Below are positions 44,463-54,387 of a stretch of DNA of 64,000 bases, piece by piece. Made by a program: the position numbers and the translations under genes. Source of the DNA: Planctomycetaceae bacterium. GTDB taxonomy: Bacteria; Planctomycetota; Planctomycetia; Planctomycetales; Planctomycetaceae. The notes beneath the pieces were generated by a model. It saw only the letters and a program-made list of their open reading frames with translations, was not told where the DNA came from and searched no databases. How positions within the stretch are numbered: the first letter of the stretch is position 1; the number at the start of each line of letters is the position of its first letter. Location of the stretch: contig JAWKUA010000013.1 of assembly GCA_041398785.1 (NCBI GenBank), positions 1 through 64,000 on the forward strand, written 5' to 3'.

Positions 44463-45092
44463 CGTATTCCTTCCAATCTCATCCCGCCGAATCACCGGGC
44501 GAGCGGCACTGAACGAACGTTGCGGGAACCTCACGAGAACCGAACCCGCTGCGCCGAAGTTCGGTCGGCGCGCGAAATGGCGTGTTCGTTCCGCGCGAAT
44601 TGGTGCCACACTTTCATCGGCCATCGCAGCCGATCCGTGACACGTCAGACCGCCGGCATTCCGTCAGCCGACGCGATTTGTTGACTCGCGACTTGCCGGG
44701 TTTACCACCCTTCGTCGCGAACGGTGAATGATCCGAAGATCAGCGTTCGGGTTTTCGAGTCTGCGTCGACGGCGCAATTTCCGTGATCGATTCCGATTGC
44801 GCAAACACTGCCGGGACGAACGCGGCGTGGCTTCGCTGACCATCGCAGCTTCTCTGACCGTTGACCGTCAGCAATTTGTCGTCAGCGGCACTCAGACCGA
44901 AGCATTCCATGCGCCGGGTGACTAGAATCGTGGCCCGGAACCGTTTGCCGTGTAGAGTTTGCACGCGGCGCCGGTACCGCGTGTTCGCCGCCCCGTCATT
45001 TTCGGCGACGCGTTCCATCGCACGGACTGGCGAGGGCGATTCCGCAGTCGTCCGCCAGATTTCATTACCGTTCAATCATTGGATTTGTCGAG
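44463..45092. other. Intergenic region between divergent genes
   Basis: About 630 bases with no supported gene, repeat or terminator. It must hold the promoters of the AsmA-like (minus) and TPR (plus) genes, but no convincing -35/-10 pair stands out in this GC-rich sequence. Confidence 0.35.
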
Positions 45093-46256
45093 ATGCTCCT
45101 GGATTCCCGCCGCGGTTCGTTCCTTTCGTTGTCTGTATTCTTGAACTCGCTGCTGGTCGCCGTTGCGTGCGCCTGGTTCGCTGCAAATTGTGTTGCCGTG
45201 GAACCGGAGCCGGAGCCTCAAACCACCGCCAGCGATCCTCGGGTCGGAACGAAGGTTCTGGTCACCACGGCCGGAGCGGAACTGAAAACGCCGAAAGCCG
45301 TTGTGTGGCGCGCGTATCTGGGCGAAGTGTTCACCGTGTCGCTGGTCAACGGCGAATGGTTGTGGATCAACGAAAAGCAGGGCTGGATGTGGGACCGGCA
45401 GACCGTTCCGCTGGCGACCGCCATTCAGGAAACGTCCACGCGTCTGAACGAAAGCCCGACGGCGGAAAACTTTCATCTGCGAGGCGTGGCGTGGCTGGCT
45501 CACGATGATTACGACAAGGCGATCGCGGACTTCACGCAGTGCCTGGCGAAGGAACCTCGCAACGCCGGAGCCTTCAACAATCGCGGTCAGGCCCATTATC
45601 TGAAAAAGGATTTCCAACGGGCCATCGCGGACTTTTCGCGAGCCCTGTCGATCGATGCGAAGCACTTCCTGGCGCTGAACAACCGCGCGCTGGCATACAT
45701 CGCCACGGAACAGTTCGACCCCGCCGTTAAGGACATCGAAGCCGCGCTGGCGCTGAATCCGGAATACCCGGAGGCTCTCAACAACCGCGGCGTCGTGCGT
45801 CAGAAGCAGGGCAACACGCAGCAGGCGATCGCTGATTTCAGTGCGGCGCTGAAGATTGATCCGTCCTACACCGACGCCTACGGCAATCGAGCGTACGCTT
45901 ACCGCATGTCCGGAAAGTACGCGGACGCCATCCAGGATCTGAAAACCGCCATGCAGAAGAATCCGCTGAACTTTGAACCGGTCAATGACCTGGGCTGGGT
46001 ACTCGCCACGGCAAAGGACAACAGCATTCGCAATCCTGCCGAAGCCGTTGCCATGGCAAAGAAGGCCTGCGAAATGACGCAATACGAAAACTGGAACGCG
46101 CTCGACACGCTGGCCGCCGCGTCGGCAGAGGCCGGCGATTTCAAGAATGCCGGTCAGTGGATCACCACCGCCATCGAAAAAGCGCCGGAAGACAGGCGAG
46201 CACCGCTGAAGGCTCACCAGGAACTTATCCTGTCCGGCAAGCCGATCCGCGACTGA
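45093..46256 (+). CDS. Exported TPR-repeat protein with SH3-like N-terminal domain
   Basis: A 387-residue protein. A hydrophobic signal segment (LSVFLNSLLVAVACAWFAAN, ~12-31) is followed by an SH3b-like strand set (GTKVLVTTAGAELKTPKAVVWRA, GEVFTVSLVNGEWLWI, ~50-100). From ~115 there are about five TPR units of the classical type: NFHLRGVAWLAHDDYDKAIADF, GAFNNRGQAHYLKKDFQRAI, LALNNRALAYIATEQFDPAV, EALNNRGVVRQKQGNTQQAI and DAYGNRAYAYRMSGKYADAI. It probably mediates protein contacts in the periplasm. The start at 45093 gives the shortest N-terminus before the signal; no strong ribosome-binding site was seen. Confidence 0.75.
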   Translation: MLLDSRRGSFLSLSVFLNSLLVAVACAWFAANCVAVEPEPEPQTTASDPRVGTKVLVTTAGAELKTPKAVVWRAYLGEVFTVSLVNGEWLWINEKQGWMWDRQTVPLATAIQETSTRLNESPTAENFHLRGVAWLAHDDYDKAIADFTQCLAKEPRNAGAFNNRGQAHYLKKDFQRAIADFSRALSIDAKHFLALNNRALAYIATEQFDPAVKDIEAALALNPEYPEALNNRGVVRQKQGNTQQAIADFSAALKIDPSYTDAYGNRAYAYRMSGKYADAIQDLKTAMQKNPLNFEPVNDLGWVLATAKDNSIRNPAEAVAMAKKACEMTQYENWNALDTLAAASAEAGDFKNAGQWITTAIEKAPEDRRAPLKAHQELILSGKPIRD

Positions 46257-46298
46257 CAGCTATCCGACGACACTGAGACATCCGCGCTGTCCGCGCCC

Positions 46299-46633
46299 TG
46301 GAGTGCGATGTTCCGGCATCGCTTTGGATTCCGACGAATCGTTGCGTCGCGGGCCATCGTTCGAATTACCTGAAATCACAGACGGTGTGAAACCGAAAGC
46401 GACGACGAGTCGCCGCACTCCAAAACCGCTTTTGCCGAGCCGCTGTTTTGGAGTGCGATGTTCCGGCATCGCTTTGGATTTCCCGGCATCGTCGCATCGC
46501 GGGCAATCGTTCGAATTACCCGAAATCGCAGACTGTCTGGAATCGAAAGCGGCGACGAGTCGCCGCACTCCAAAACTGCTTTGCCGAGCCCCTGTCCTGG
46601 AGTGCGATGTTCCGACATCGCTTTGGATTTCCA
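46299..46633. repeat. Tandem palindromic element, two full copies and one partial
   Basis: Units start at 46299, 46449 and 46598, a period of about 150 bp. Each full unit (~127-130 bp) begins TGGAGTGCGATGTTCC and ends CGCCGCACTCCAAAA, giving terminal inverted repeats built on GGAGTGCG / CGCACTCC. Next to each end is a small hairpin: GCGATG-x-CATCGC on the left and GGCGACGAGTCGCC on the right. The third unit is cut after ~36 bp. The centres share TCGAATTACC and the CGCATCGCGGGC block. It fills the space between the TPR and symporter genes and resembles a REP/MITE-like dispersed element. Confidence 0.75.
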
Positions 46634-46680
46634 CGCGTTGATCTCACATCAGCTTTCGTCGCATCGCCTTTGACGGGCGA

Positions 46681-47883
46681 TTATTTCGCGGCGTGTACGG
46701 GTTCGGAATCGGAATCTTCCGTGCGGGAAACTTCCGCCGAAAGCGAATGCGGTGACGGCACCGGATGTGTTCTCCACCAGTTGGCGATGATTGACGCGAC
46801 GGTGTTCATGACCGGCCCGAACACGATTGGCGCCAGTCCCAGTGTTGCGACTCTGTTAAGTTCTTTGGCGAGTCCGGAGGCCAGGCCTGCGTTCTGAAGG
46901 CCGACTTCCAGCGAGATCGTTCGGCAGGTCTGCAGATCCAGATCCAGCAGGCGGCAAACAACGTATCCCAAAGTGAAGCCGGCCACGCAGTGCAGCAGAC
47001 AGGCACCGATCAGCAGCAGTCCCATCTGCATCAGATTGTCGCGGCCGGTGGCGACCGTCAGCACGGTCAGCACAATGATTCCCGTCATGGAAATCAGCGG
47101 CATGACCCGGTCCAGCCAGTGAAAGCGATGGTAGAACAGGTGATGAAACACCAGACCACCCAGGACCGGAATCAGCACGATCTTCGCCATGCTGAGCATC
47201 ATCGCCGGAACGTCAATGGCAATCATTTCTCCGGCCAGCAGGTGCATCAGCACAGGTGTCAGGATCGGCGCGATGAGCGTGGTTGCCGCTGTCATGGTCA
47301 CAGACATCGCGACATTTGCCTTTGCAATATAGGACATCACGTTAGACGCCAGACCGCTGGGAGACACTCCCACCAGAATCATCCCTGCGGCGATTTCCGG
47401 AGGCAGCCCCATGGCATGCGCCAGAAGGAACCCGACCATCGGCATGATGCTGAACTGGCACGTGACTCCCACCAGAATACCCCACGGCATTCTGGCCACG
47501 CGAGCAAAGTCGGCGATGCTTAACGTTGTGCCCATGCCGAACATGATGACCTGAAGGATCGGCACGAACAGCCTGGTAAACTCAAAGTCGCCGATGCCGA
47601 TAAACCATGCCGGGTACGACATTCCCAGGATAACGGTGGCGATCGTCCAGATCGTGAACGACTTTGGACGCAGACGCGGCAGAACAGACGATGCCACAGC
47701 CAGGCTGATCGCCATGCCGGTCAGTGACGGTGCGACCCATGAAGTTCGACCCGACGCCAGGGACACAGTCAGGATCGCCGCAGACACGAACGCTGCGGCC
47801 AGCAGTCCTGTTCCGGCCAACATTGTCGCCCTGCGAACGGAAGTCGATTCATAGTCCGCGGAGTCCGTTGTTCGGTCTGACAT
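46681..47883 (-). CDS. Bile acid:sodium symporter (BASS) family transporter
   Basis: A 400-residue membrane protein with about ten hydrophobic helices. Family blocks are VPILQVIMFGMGTTLSIADF (~112), PWGILVGVTCQFSIMPMVGF and the sodium-binding GMILVGVSPSGLASNVMSYIAKANVAMSV crossover (~172). LEVGLQNAGLASGLAKEL lies in the second crossover (~345). It would import an organic anion, possibly pantoate, a bile-acid-like compound or a keto acid, with sodium; the substrate is not predictable. The start at 47883 precedes a polar ~20-residue tail and the first helix. The frame to 48171 would add unrelated sequence. The C-terminus is a disordered, acidic tail. Confidence 0.85.
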   Translation of the reverse strand: MSDRTTDSADYESTSVRRATMLAGTGLLAAAFVSAAILTVSLASGRTSWVAPSLTGMAISLAVASSVLPRLRPKSFTIWTIATVILGMSYPAWFIGIGDFEFTRLFVPILQVIMFGMGTTLSIADFARVARMPWGILVGVTCQFSIMPMVGFLLAHAMGLPPEIAAGMILVGVSPSGLASNVMSYIAKANVAMSVTMTAATTLIAPILTPVLMHLLAGEMIAIDVPAMMLSMAKIVLIPVLGGLVFHHLFYHRFHWLDRVMPLISMTGIIVLTVLTVATGRDNLMQMGLLLIGACLLHCVAGFTLGYVVCRLLDLDLQTCRTISLEVGLQNAGLASGLAKELNRVATLGLAPIVFGPVMNTVASIIANWWRTHPVPSPHSLSAEVSRTEDSDSEPVHAAK

Positions 47884-48151
47884 TGACTGCCGTCCCGGAA
47901 TGGTTGCGAAAGTGTCTTTGCAGGGATCGCTGCGGGCCAAAATATTTCGGCAGACGCGAGTCGCAGCGAACGGGGGTGGTGCAGCGAACCGCAGCGAGAT
48001 TCGTACAGGGCCGCTAAGAATTGCGGCTGACGGAAATCGTAACGCGCGGCGGGTTTCAATCGAAGCTGCCGTCAGTGCGACGCATACCGCAGCCAGGAAC
48101 AATCCACGACGCCGGATTCCGGTCGGACGACCGGTTCCTGAGCGGCATTCT

Positions 48152-49034
48152 CTATGACTCCGGCGCGGCAACGGCGTCGGCGAAGCTTTGCCCGATGGAC
48201 ATTCTCAATCGCTGCTCGCCCGATTCGATCGTGACGGACCGGTCATCGACGTCAATCACGCGGCCGTTCATCGCAGGCGTTTCGAATTCCGTTCCCGGCG
48301 CCAATTGATGGACTCGGTTATCAATCTGTTCGGTGATCCATGCTGTCGGTTTCCCGTTGCGGAACGTCACGGCGCTCAGAATCGTCAGCTTCATCGGGTC
48401 CTGCTGATTGAGGCCCACACCAAACACGTTGTCGCGCGCGATCACGTCGTAGGAGGACCGCGACGGGAACGCCATCATTCCGGAAGCCGCTTTGGTCAGC
48501 GTCTGACGCTGCGTGCCGGGAATAATGACCGCTTCGACGGACATCGACAGATCGAACTGACCGCTGGAAGCGACCGGCATCAGCCGCAGACTGACAATCC
48601 GATGAAGCTGGCCGGACATTTCGAAGTCGTACAGCCGCCGTCGTGATCTGGCTTAGTGAACCGCGTGCCTGAACATTGAACGGCATGGTGCGATACAGGC
48701 CGCGGCGATTCGCCGGAGCACCGGAATCGACGACGGCGTTGCGAAGTTTGGCCGTGCGGACCGTCTGCAGCAGCCAGTTGCGGTACAGGGACCGAGCGGT
48801 TTCCGTGGCATCCGGCAGCGATCGCTGCTGCAGAAGTTCAATCTGTTTTCCGGCTTCCCGAGCTTCGGCCAGCAGAGCTTCGCGGTTCTTGATTTCTTCC
48901 CGCAGTTCGTTGTTCTCCCCTTCCAACTCACGCAGCGGACCCTGAATCACGGAAGACAAAACATAGTCTCCCGCGCGGACGACGGCAGTCAGGATCAGCG
49001 CACCCAGCAGCAATTGTTGGCGTGTCAGTTTCAC
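48152..49034 (-). CDS. gspM: GspM-like type II secretion protein, one frameshift near 48636
   Basis: Last gene of the type II secretion operon. The first frame gives a short cytoplasmic N-terminus and helix (LLLGALILTAVVRAGDYVLS), then a coiled coil (LRELEGENNELREEIKNREALL) and VDSGAPANRRGLYRTMPF. The protein then continues in another frame as LYDFEMSGQLHRIVSLRLMP and LTILSAVTFRNGKPTAWITEQ. A change of one base in the GCCGCC run near 48636 joins them into ~293 residues. The arrangement (one helix, coiled coil, ferredoxin-like periplasmic domain) matches GspM/PilO. The ATG overlaps the gspL-like stop (ATGA). The break may be a sequencing error. Confidence 0.7.
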
Positions 49035-50617
49035 GGCTGCGGCTCCTTCGAATCAGCCGTTGCCGGAGCACCTGCCAGAACCGCAGCGGCCGTCGCCGAA
49101 TCCGGGGGTTCGGCGGAAGTCGGTTCGTCGGAAGAACGGTCACCCGCCGGCGCCGCGTTGCGAGTCGTGCGGTCGACGGCGAGGTAGCGATCTTTGGGCC
49201 GGCTCCTGACCTGCATCGTCGTCTGAAAATCCCAGACGCTTTGCTTTCCGTCGGTCCGTTCCCGAATGCCGGGAGTTCTCAGTTCGTGGTATTGGTCGCG
49301 AAAGCTGTCTTCCATCTGTCGCACGGCTTCCGGTGACCGGCTGGTCCCCTGAAACGAGACGACAAAGCCCGAACCCGACGACGTCGCGGAAAATTGCTGG
49401 ACGGCAAGCTGCGGGCTGGACGGCATGCGGACCGTGATATCGCGAAGTTCGTCCAGCCAGCACAGTCGCGACTTCTGCCACGCATCCAGCACCCTGGCAC
49501 GATTCCGCTTCGCTCGCGTTTCGCCGACGAGTTCATCGAGTTCGGCCAGGCGGCTTTTCAGCGAAGTATTCTCCTGCTGCAACTCAGCGAACGTGGAATG
49601 CACGTAGTACCAGCCGCAGCCGACAAGCAGCGCGGCGACCGTCGCGGCGGCCAGAATTCGGTTCCGCAGCCTTGCCGGCGGCGGCGGTCGGCGCGGATTC
49701 AGGAAATCAATCGCTGGCCGGCGATTCAGAGCCTCCTCCTTCAGCGCGGCAACCAGCGGCGCGAAGGCGCACATCGACGCTTCACCTGCGTCACCGTCGA
49801 TCAGCGAACGCGTCGAAACGCGTCGAATCTCAAACGGGAACTGTCCCTGAAATTCGTTGATCAGCGGCGCAGCTTCGATTTCCGATCCGACGACAACAAC
49901 CTCCGACAATTCGGTTGTCTGATCCGCGAATCGGGAATCGGACAGCAGCGTCCGCGTGACTTCGGACGCGACAAAACTGACTCTGTCGGCGGGTTTCATT
50001 TCCGGGGGAAGCCGGATCGTGCGAGTCAGGATCGGCAGGTCGTCCTGCACCGCCAGTATCTGAGCCGTCTCATCGCCGCTGCTGATTACCAGCGACGCCG
50101 TGTGATCGCCTTCCGATTTCGGCGAAGCGAAGATTCGCAGCGAACACGTCGCCAGGATGGCCTGACACTTCTCCGATCCCGCGGCGCTGACGATATCGGT
50201 GACGGATCGAATATCGCCCGCATGCAGCGCCATCGCGATCACGTTTCGAGATCCGTGTTCGTCGGGTGGAAGAGCCACATAATCGATAACGCCGTCGGCG
50301 GACAATCCCGGCAATTCCCGCTGAGCCAGGTTGTTGACGATGACGGGCAGTTCATCGTCCGTCGCCGGCGGCACGGCAAACGTCGCGGCATCGATCATGC
50401 CGCGGTTCAGGCACAGCAGCAGCCTGGATCGACCAGCCTTCAGTTCGCCGATCAGTTCCTGAATCTTTACGGCGATGTTCGGCGCGGCCTGGTCGTCGTC
50501 CGCTGATAGTGCCCGGCGACCGGCAGACAGAACGCGCAGCGACCCGTTCTTCTCCGACTTTGCGAAAACAAAGCGAAGGTGTCCCGCGTTCCAGGAAACT
50601 GCCAGAAGTCTGCTCAT
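49031..50617 (-). CDS. gspL: GspL-like protein: PilM-type actin-fold domain joined to a PilN-like membrane part
   Basis: A 528-residue protein. The N-terminal ~290 residues form an actin-like PilM/GspL cytoplasmic domain (SRLLAVSWNAGHLRFVFAK, ASLVISSGDETAQILAV, VVVVGSEIEAAPLI). Then DFLNPRRPPPPARLRNRILAA leads into one membrane helix (AAATVAALLVGCGWYYV, ~325) and a coiled coil (LQQENTSLKSRLAELDELV). A PilN-like ferredoxin fold follows (FSATSSGSGFVVSFQGTSRS) and a disordered Ala/Pro/Asp tail. This PilM plus PilN arrangement in one chain is what GspL is. It links the GspE ATPase to the pseudopilus. The stop overlaps the gspM start. Confidence 0.75.
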   Translation of the reverse strand: MSRLLAVSWNAGHLRFVFAKSEKNGSLRVLSAGRRALSADDDQAAPNIAVKIQELIGELKAGRSRLLLCLNRGMIDAATFAVPPATDDELPVIVNNLAQRELPGLSADGVIDYVALPPDEHGSRNVIAMALHAGDIRSVTDIVSAAGSEKCQAILATCSLRIFASPKSEGDHTASLVISSGDETAQILAVQDDLPILTRTIRLPPEMKPADRVSFVASEVTRTLLSDSRFADQTTELSEVVVVGSEIEAAPLINEFQGQFPFEIRRVSTRSLIDGDAGEASMCAFAPLVAALKEEALNRRPAIDFLNPRRPPPPARLRNRILAAATVAALLVGCGWYYVHSTFAELQQENTSLKSRLAELDELVGETRAKRNRARVLDAWQKSRLCWLDELRDITVRMPSSPQLAVQQFSATSSGSGFVVSFQGTSRSPEAVRQMEDSFRDQYHELRTPGIRERTDGKQSVWDFQTTMQVRSRPKDRYLAVDRTTRNAAPAGDRSSDEPTSAEPPDSATAAAVLAGAPATADSKEPQP

Positions 50618-50681
50618 GGGTCACCCGTCCGGCTGTTGATCGCTGCCGGAGTCGTCACAGAGAATTTTCCTGCATCGTCAA

Positions 50682-52433
50682 TCACGGGCTGCGGCCTTCG
50701 AACCGCGAGCCAAAGGAACTCGATTCCACATCCGACATCGGCTCGTTCAGCGGTGAATGCAATTCGAAAAGCGGAACCGTCAGGCCGTGCCCCGTCAGGT
50801 CCGTCCAGTCTACGACTCTGGCCGGTTGATTGGCAGCATCGATTATCACTTTGCGGCGCAGTATTGGCCCGCCGATCAGTCGAAACACCACGATCTGCGC
50901 GGAATGAACGTCTCCCCTCGTCGTAATGTCGCGGTGAATCTGCCGATACGTCGGCACGTCGATGACGCGGCGAGTCAGCAGCCACGCCGTCGACAGCCGT
51001 TCGCTCTCCGACAGCGTGGCTCGCTGCTGCACAACCTGCGCTGCGATCGCGGGGTCTTCGAACAGAGTCCGCAGCACACGCTCCGACGCCAGATGGATGT
51101 TGATTCGCCCTGTCAGAACGCGGGAAGAATCGGTTGACGTGCGGTCTTCCAGGATTCGCAGCCATTCGGCAAATTCCGCACTGTCGCTCTTCAGCGGACT
51201 GTTGACCAGAACACCTCCGGACGAAGAAGGAAGCTGTACTGCGGAATCCACCAGGTCCGACAGGTCAGTAATCGGAAAGAACGAAGTCGCGGTACTCGGC
51301 GACACATCAACCGCCAACGGTGAGACGCCCGCCGACGTCGAATACACAACGCCGTACATCCGTACCAGTCGAATGAAGCGAGCCAGTTCGTCGGTCAGAA
51401 TCGGAGCCAGCTGCGCTTCGAATGCCGCCAGATCCGTGGTTGTGCTGTCGTTCAGATTCAGCCGCGGCAAACCGTCGCCGGAAACATTTCGTTCCGCGCT
51501 GTGAACGGTCAGCAGGTCTTCCCACGCGATGGCTTCGTCGCGATCGATGGTCTCCGGCAGCGCCGCCGAACCATAGAACATCTGACGGCGAACACCCTTC
51601 ACGAACAGAAGCTCCTGCAGCGACAGCGGGACGTCATTTCTCGGACGATAGGGCGGATTCAGCCGCTGATAGTAGTCCGCTTCGGCGCCAAATTCGCGAG
51701 GTTCGTCGTCGGCGTCGAGCCAGTCGAGAATCGCGTCCGCAGCCTGTTCGTTCATTCCCGGAAACTGCATCAGCGCTGTGCGTCCGGAGCCCGGAATGGA
51801 TTCATCCCGCTGCAGAAGCGTCCCCAGATGCAGCTTCGCGGATTCGTTCTGCAGACCGAATTCCAGTGACGGTGACAACGCGTCGACGCCGTAGTCGCCG
51901 GGCGATTCAAGCGGAAGAATATCACTGATCGTTGTGGCTGGCGCGGGCATTCGCTTGACGACAGAGAATCGCCAACTGTCAACGGTGCCTGTTTCGCCGA
52001 ACGATGATTCGCGAGGCTGCCGATCCGACTGCAATGGAGCGACGACTCGGGATCGAAAACCGCTGCCGCCGATTCCATCCGCCGACATCTGCGACGTGGA
52101 AGAGAAGCCGGCAGCAACGGACTGCTCGGAAGTCAGCCCCGCTGCGATCCGTTCGGTGTGCGCCGTCAGAAAGGATTCCGCACTGGCCATCGTCTGTTGA
52201 GCCTGCAGCAGATCGCCGCTGATTTTCGCGGCTTCGTACTCCGTCGTCATGTCAGCCAGAAATCCGAAACCCGCCAACGCGACCATGACGACCACAACCA
52301 GCACAATGATCAGCACGATCCCGCGCCGTTCCGCATGTGGGTGGACTTCGCGACGCCGCAGCACGGAACGTTGGGGCGCAACTGCGGCTCGGCAATTGTC
52401 ATCGCGGCGCCAATCGGATCGCTGTGCTTTCAT
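50682..52433 (-). CDS. gspK: GspK-like minor pseudopilin
   Basis: A 583-residue type II secretion minor pseudopilin, long for the family (usually ~320). After a basic ~37-residue leader comes RRGIVLIIVLVVVVMVALAGFGFL, the hydrophobic prepilin helix lacking the usual F/M-x-L-x-E Glu at +5, as is normal for GspK. The family's helix-hairpin-helix region lies around LMQFPGMNEQAADAILDWLDADDEPREFGAE (~222) and SLQELLFVKGVRRQMFYGS (~270). The extra length is mostly in the C-terminal half (GRINIHLASERVLRTLFEDP). It caps the pseudopilus. The start overlaps the gspJ-like stop as ATGA. Confidence 0.75.
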   Translation of the reverse strand: MKAQRSDWRRDDNCRAAVAPQRSVLRRREVHPHAERRGIVLIIVLVVVVMVALAGFGFLADMTTEYEAAKISGDLLQAQQTMASAESFLTAHTERIAAGLTSEQSVAAGFSSTSQMSADGIGGSGFRSRVVAPLQSDRQPRESSFGETGTVDSWRFSVVKRMPAPATTISDILPLESPGDYGVDALSPSLEFGLQNESAKLHLGTLLQRDESIPGSGRTALMQFPGMNEQAADAILDWLDADDEPREFGAEADYYQRLNPPYRPRNDVPLSLQELLFVKGVRRQMFYGSAALPETIDRDEAIAWEDLLTVHSAERNVSGDGLPRLNLNDSTTTDLAAFEAQLAPILTDELARFIRLVRMYGVVYSTSAGVSPLAVDVSPSTATSFFPITDLSDLVDSAVQLPSSSGGVLVNSPLKSDSAEFAEWLRILEDRTSTDSSRVLTGRINIHLASERVLRTLFEDPAIAAQVVQQRATLSESERLSTAWLLTRRVIDVPTYRQIHRDITTRGDVHSAQIVVFRLIGGPILRRKVIIDAANQPARVVDWTDLTGHGLTVPLFELHSPLNEPMSDVESSSFGSRFEGRSP

Positions 52434-53749
52434 GGCAGCAGCTCCTCACCGAACGAAACCGATCCGGCATTGTTCGCAACCGGCAGGACGGACGCATTCA
52501 TCAGGATGATTCGACTGTGAAATCGCGGCCTGATTGCCGCCAGGGGAGCCGCGGAAGCAGAATCGCGCACCGACGTTGATCGCCTCGTGACGTCCGGCGC
52601 GGAACGATCGTTCATCGGCGACAGTGGATAACCGGAATCGACCTGCCCGGGAAAGGCGGCGCGGATCAATTCCAGTTCGTTCGCGTTGACAAGATCAAAT
52701 TCGACGCGGATCGCAGCCAGCGTGCGAAACGCGTCGGCGTCCGTCCATTCGGCGGACCACGTGCTGCCGTCGAAGTACGCAAACCGGCAACCGACAACTT
52801 CGGGAATCCATTCGACACTCGGCGGCGTCGAGACTGCCGCGGCCCGCAGCGACTCGGTATCGGTCAGCGAATCAGCCGGCGGATACAACAGCGCATCCAG
52901 TGTGCTGCGAGTGATTTCGACCGCATTGCCGGCCTGATTGCGTTCCGCTGTCGACTGGTCGGCGACCGCAGCCAGAAGCTTCGAGCTGTCAGCCTGAATG
53001 CGATACAAGCCGGGAGCCAGCGACGTCCCTGCTTCCGACTGCCCGAATGGCTGGAACTGATAAACGACCGTCTGAAATTCCGGCACATCGGCAGCGATGC
53101 CATCGGGGCTGTCGTCCGTCCGGAGATCCGACCCGCCGCCAAGCTGTGTCAACAGGTCGATGTCAGACAGAGGTTCCGCGGCTTGCAGCGGCGCTTGCCG
53201 AATTGAAAGACGCAGCGCCGACACCGTTCCATGCACGGACACGGTGCCGGGCACTTCGACGCGCGCGGATGTCAAACCGGCGGCAAACGGATCGGACATC
53301 GCGACGGCATCAAAACCGGAGAAGCCCGGTTCACCCGAATCGAAGCCGACGCTGTCCGCTGCAATGCCGCTCACCGTCGCACCATCGCTGTTGGTTTCGA
53401 TCAGACCGACATCGGCACGTCCGGTTCCCGCGGCGTTCAGATCGTCAGCGACGATTCGGAACAGCGAACGGACAAGCTGCTGTTCGGTTGTCTGAGCGGT
53501 TCCGGCCGTCAGCAGGCCGTTGTACATGGACATCAGGCCCCACACGGCCGACATCAGAGCCGACACCAGCACCATCGCGATCAGCATTTCCAGCAGCGTG
53601 TAACCAGCAGTTCGCGAGTTCTCCCAGCGACGTCTGTCCGCGCGAACGGGAATCGCAGCGCTGTTTCGCGCGGTGATGTTGCGCACAGCGCAGTTTCGCG
53701 CGGTAATGGCCGCGTCACACGGGTTGTGGACGAAAGGCGGCGTGTTCAT
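52430..53749 (-). CDS. gspJ: GspJ-like minor pseudopilin
   Basis: A 439-residue protein. The prepilin cleavage/methylation signal occurs ~45 residues in: TAGYTLLEMLIAMVLVSALMS, with Glu five residues after the cleavage Gly. The long globular part is Ala/Asp/Ser-rich and includes FRIVADDLNAAGTGRADVG, YQFQPFGQSEAGTSLAPGLYR and VVGCRFAYFDGSTWSAEW, the latter typical of GspJ. The ATG at 53749 overlaps the gspI-like stop (ATGA); the longer frame to 53830 is inside the upstream gene. It is a tip component of the pseudopilus, processed by prepilin peptidase, which is not in this window. Confidence 0.75.
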   Translation of the reverse strand: MNTPPFVHNPCDAAITARNCAVRNITARNSAAIPVRADRRRWENSRTAGYTLLEMLIAMVLVSALMSAVWGLMSMYNGLLTAGTAQTTEQQLVRSLFRIVADDLNAAGTGRADVGLIETNSDGATVSGIAADSVGFDSGEPGFSGFDAVAMSDPFAAGLTSARVEVPGTVSVHGTVSALRLSIRQAPLQAAEPLSDIDLLTQLGGGSDLRTDDSPDGIAADVPEFQTVVYQFQPFGQSEAGTSLAPGLYRIQADSSKLLAAVADQSTAERNQAGNAVEITRSTLDALLYPPADSLTDTESLRAAAVSTPPSVEWIPEVVGCRFAYFDGSTWSAEWTDADAFRTLAAIRVEFDLVNANELELIRAAFPGQVDSGYPLSPMNDRSAPDVTRRSTSVRDSASAAPLAAIRPRFHSRIILMNASVLPVANNAGSVSFGEELLP

Positions 53750-54387
53750 GGAAACGGCGCCTCCCGCATCAGCTCTTCCTGTCCGAAGGACGTATTCGTT
53801 TCGGTCTCGACTGTCTCGGACAGCACCCATCGCGTCAGCATGAAACTCACCGGCCGTTCCGTGGGCGAGTCGGTTCTTGTCACCGCAACGGTCAGCGTCA
53901 GCAGTTCCGGCATATCGTTGACAGGAGCCGTGCGAACCGAATAGATCCAGTCGGGCGTTTCATCAGCCACCGGACGAGATCCGCGTGAACTGTTTTCGAA
54001 CGGACTTTCGGTCGGCAGCAGTTCGGTTTCGACGTCCGAAATCAGCGGCGCGACGGGCAGCAGCGGTTCGCCTTCAACCGGATCGGATGGTCGCAGTCCC
54101 AGCAGGATTTCGTTCAGCGTGGTTTCGCAAAGCTGTTGAGCCTCCGAATTCAGTGCCGCCCTGTTCGCCTGACTTCGCCCCATCGACGCCAGCCGCGCCA
54201 GGACCACGACGCTGCCCATCAGGATCGCTGTTGCCAGAATGACTTCAATCAAACTATACCCCGAGCGGGGCAAATTGAGGTATTCTGGCTCGCGGCATGA
54301 AGAAGTGCGAAAAGTATCAGCGCTCGCCGCGGCCAGTATAAAGCCGCTGCGATCCGCTGTCTGCGGCTTTTGTCGGGACACGATCAT
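53746..54387 (-). CDS. gspI: GspI-like minor pseudopilin
   Basis: A 213-residue protein with a long leader, then RSGYSLIEVILATAILMGSVVVLARL: prepilin cleavage after Gly, Glu at +5 and one hydrophobic helix. The polar remainder includes AQQLCETTLNEILLGLRPSD and LTLTVAVTRTDSPTERPVSF. Length and position between the GspH- and GspJ-like genes support GspI, which nucleates the pseudopilus tip complex. The start and stop both overlap neighbours by four bases. Confidence 0.7.
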   Translation of the reverse strand: MIVSRQKPQTADRSGFILAAASADTFRTSSCREPEYLNLPRSGYSLIEVILATAILMGSVVVLARLASMGRSQANRAALNSEAQQLCETTLNEILLGLRPSDPVEGEPLLPVAPLISDVETELLPTESPFENSSRGSRPVADETPDWIYSVRTAPVNDMPELLTLTVAVTRTDSPTERPVSFMLTRWVLSETVETETNTSFGQEELMREAPFP

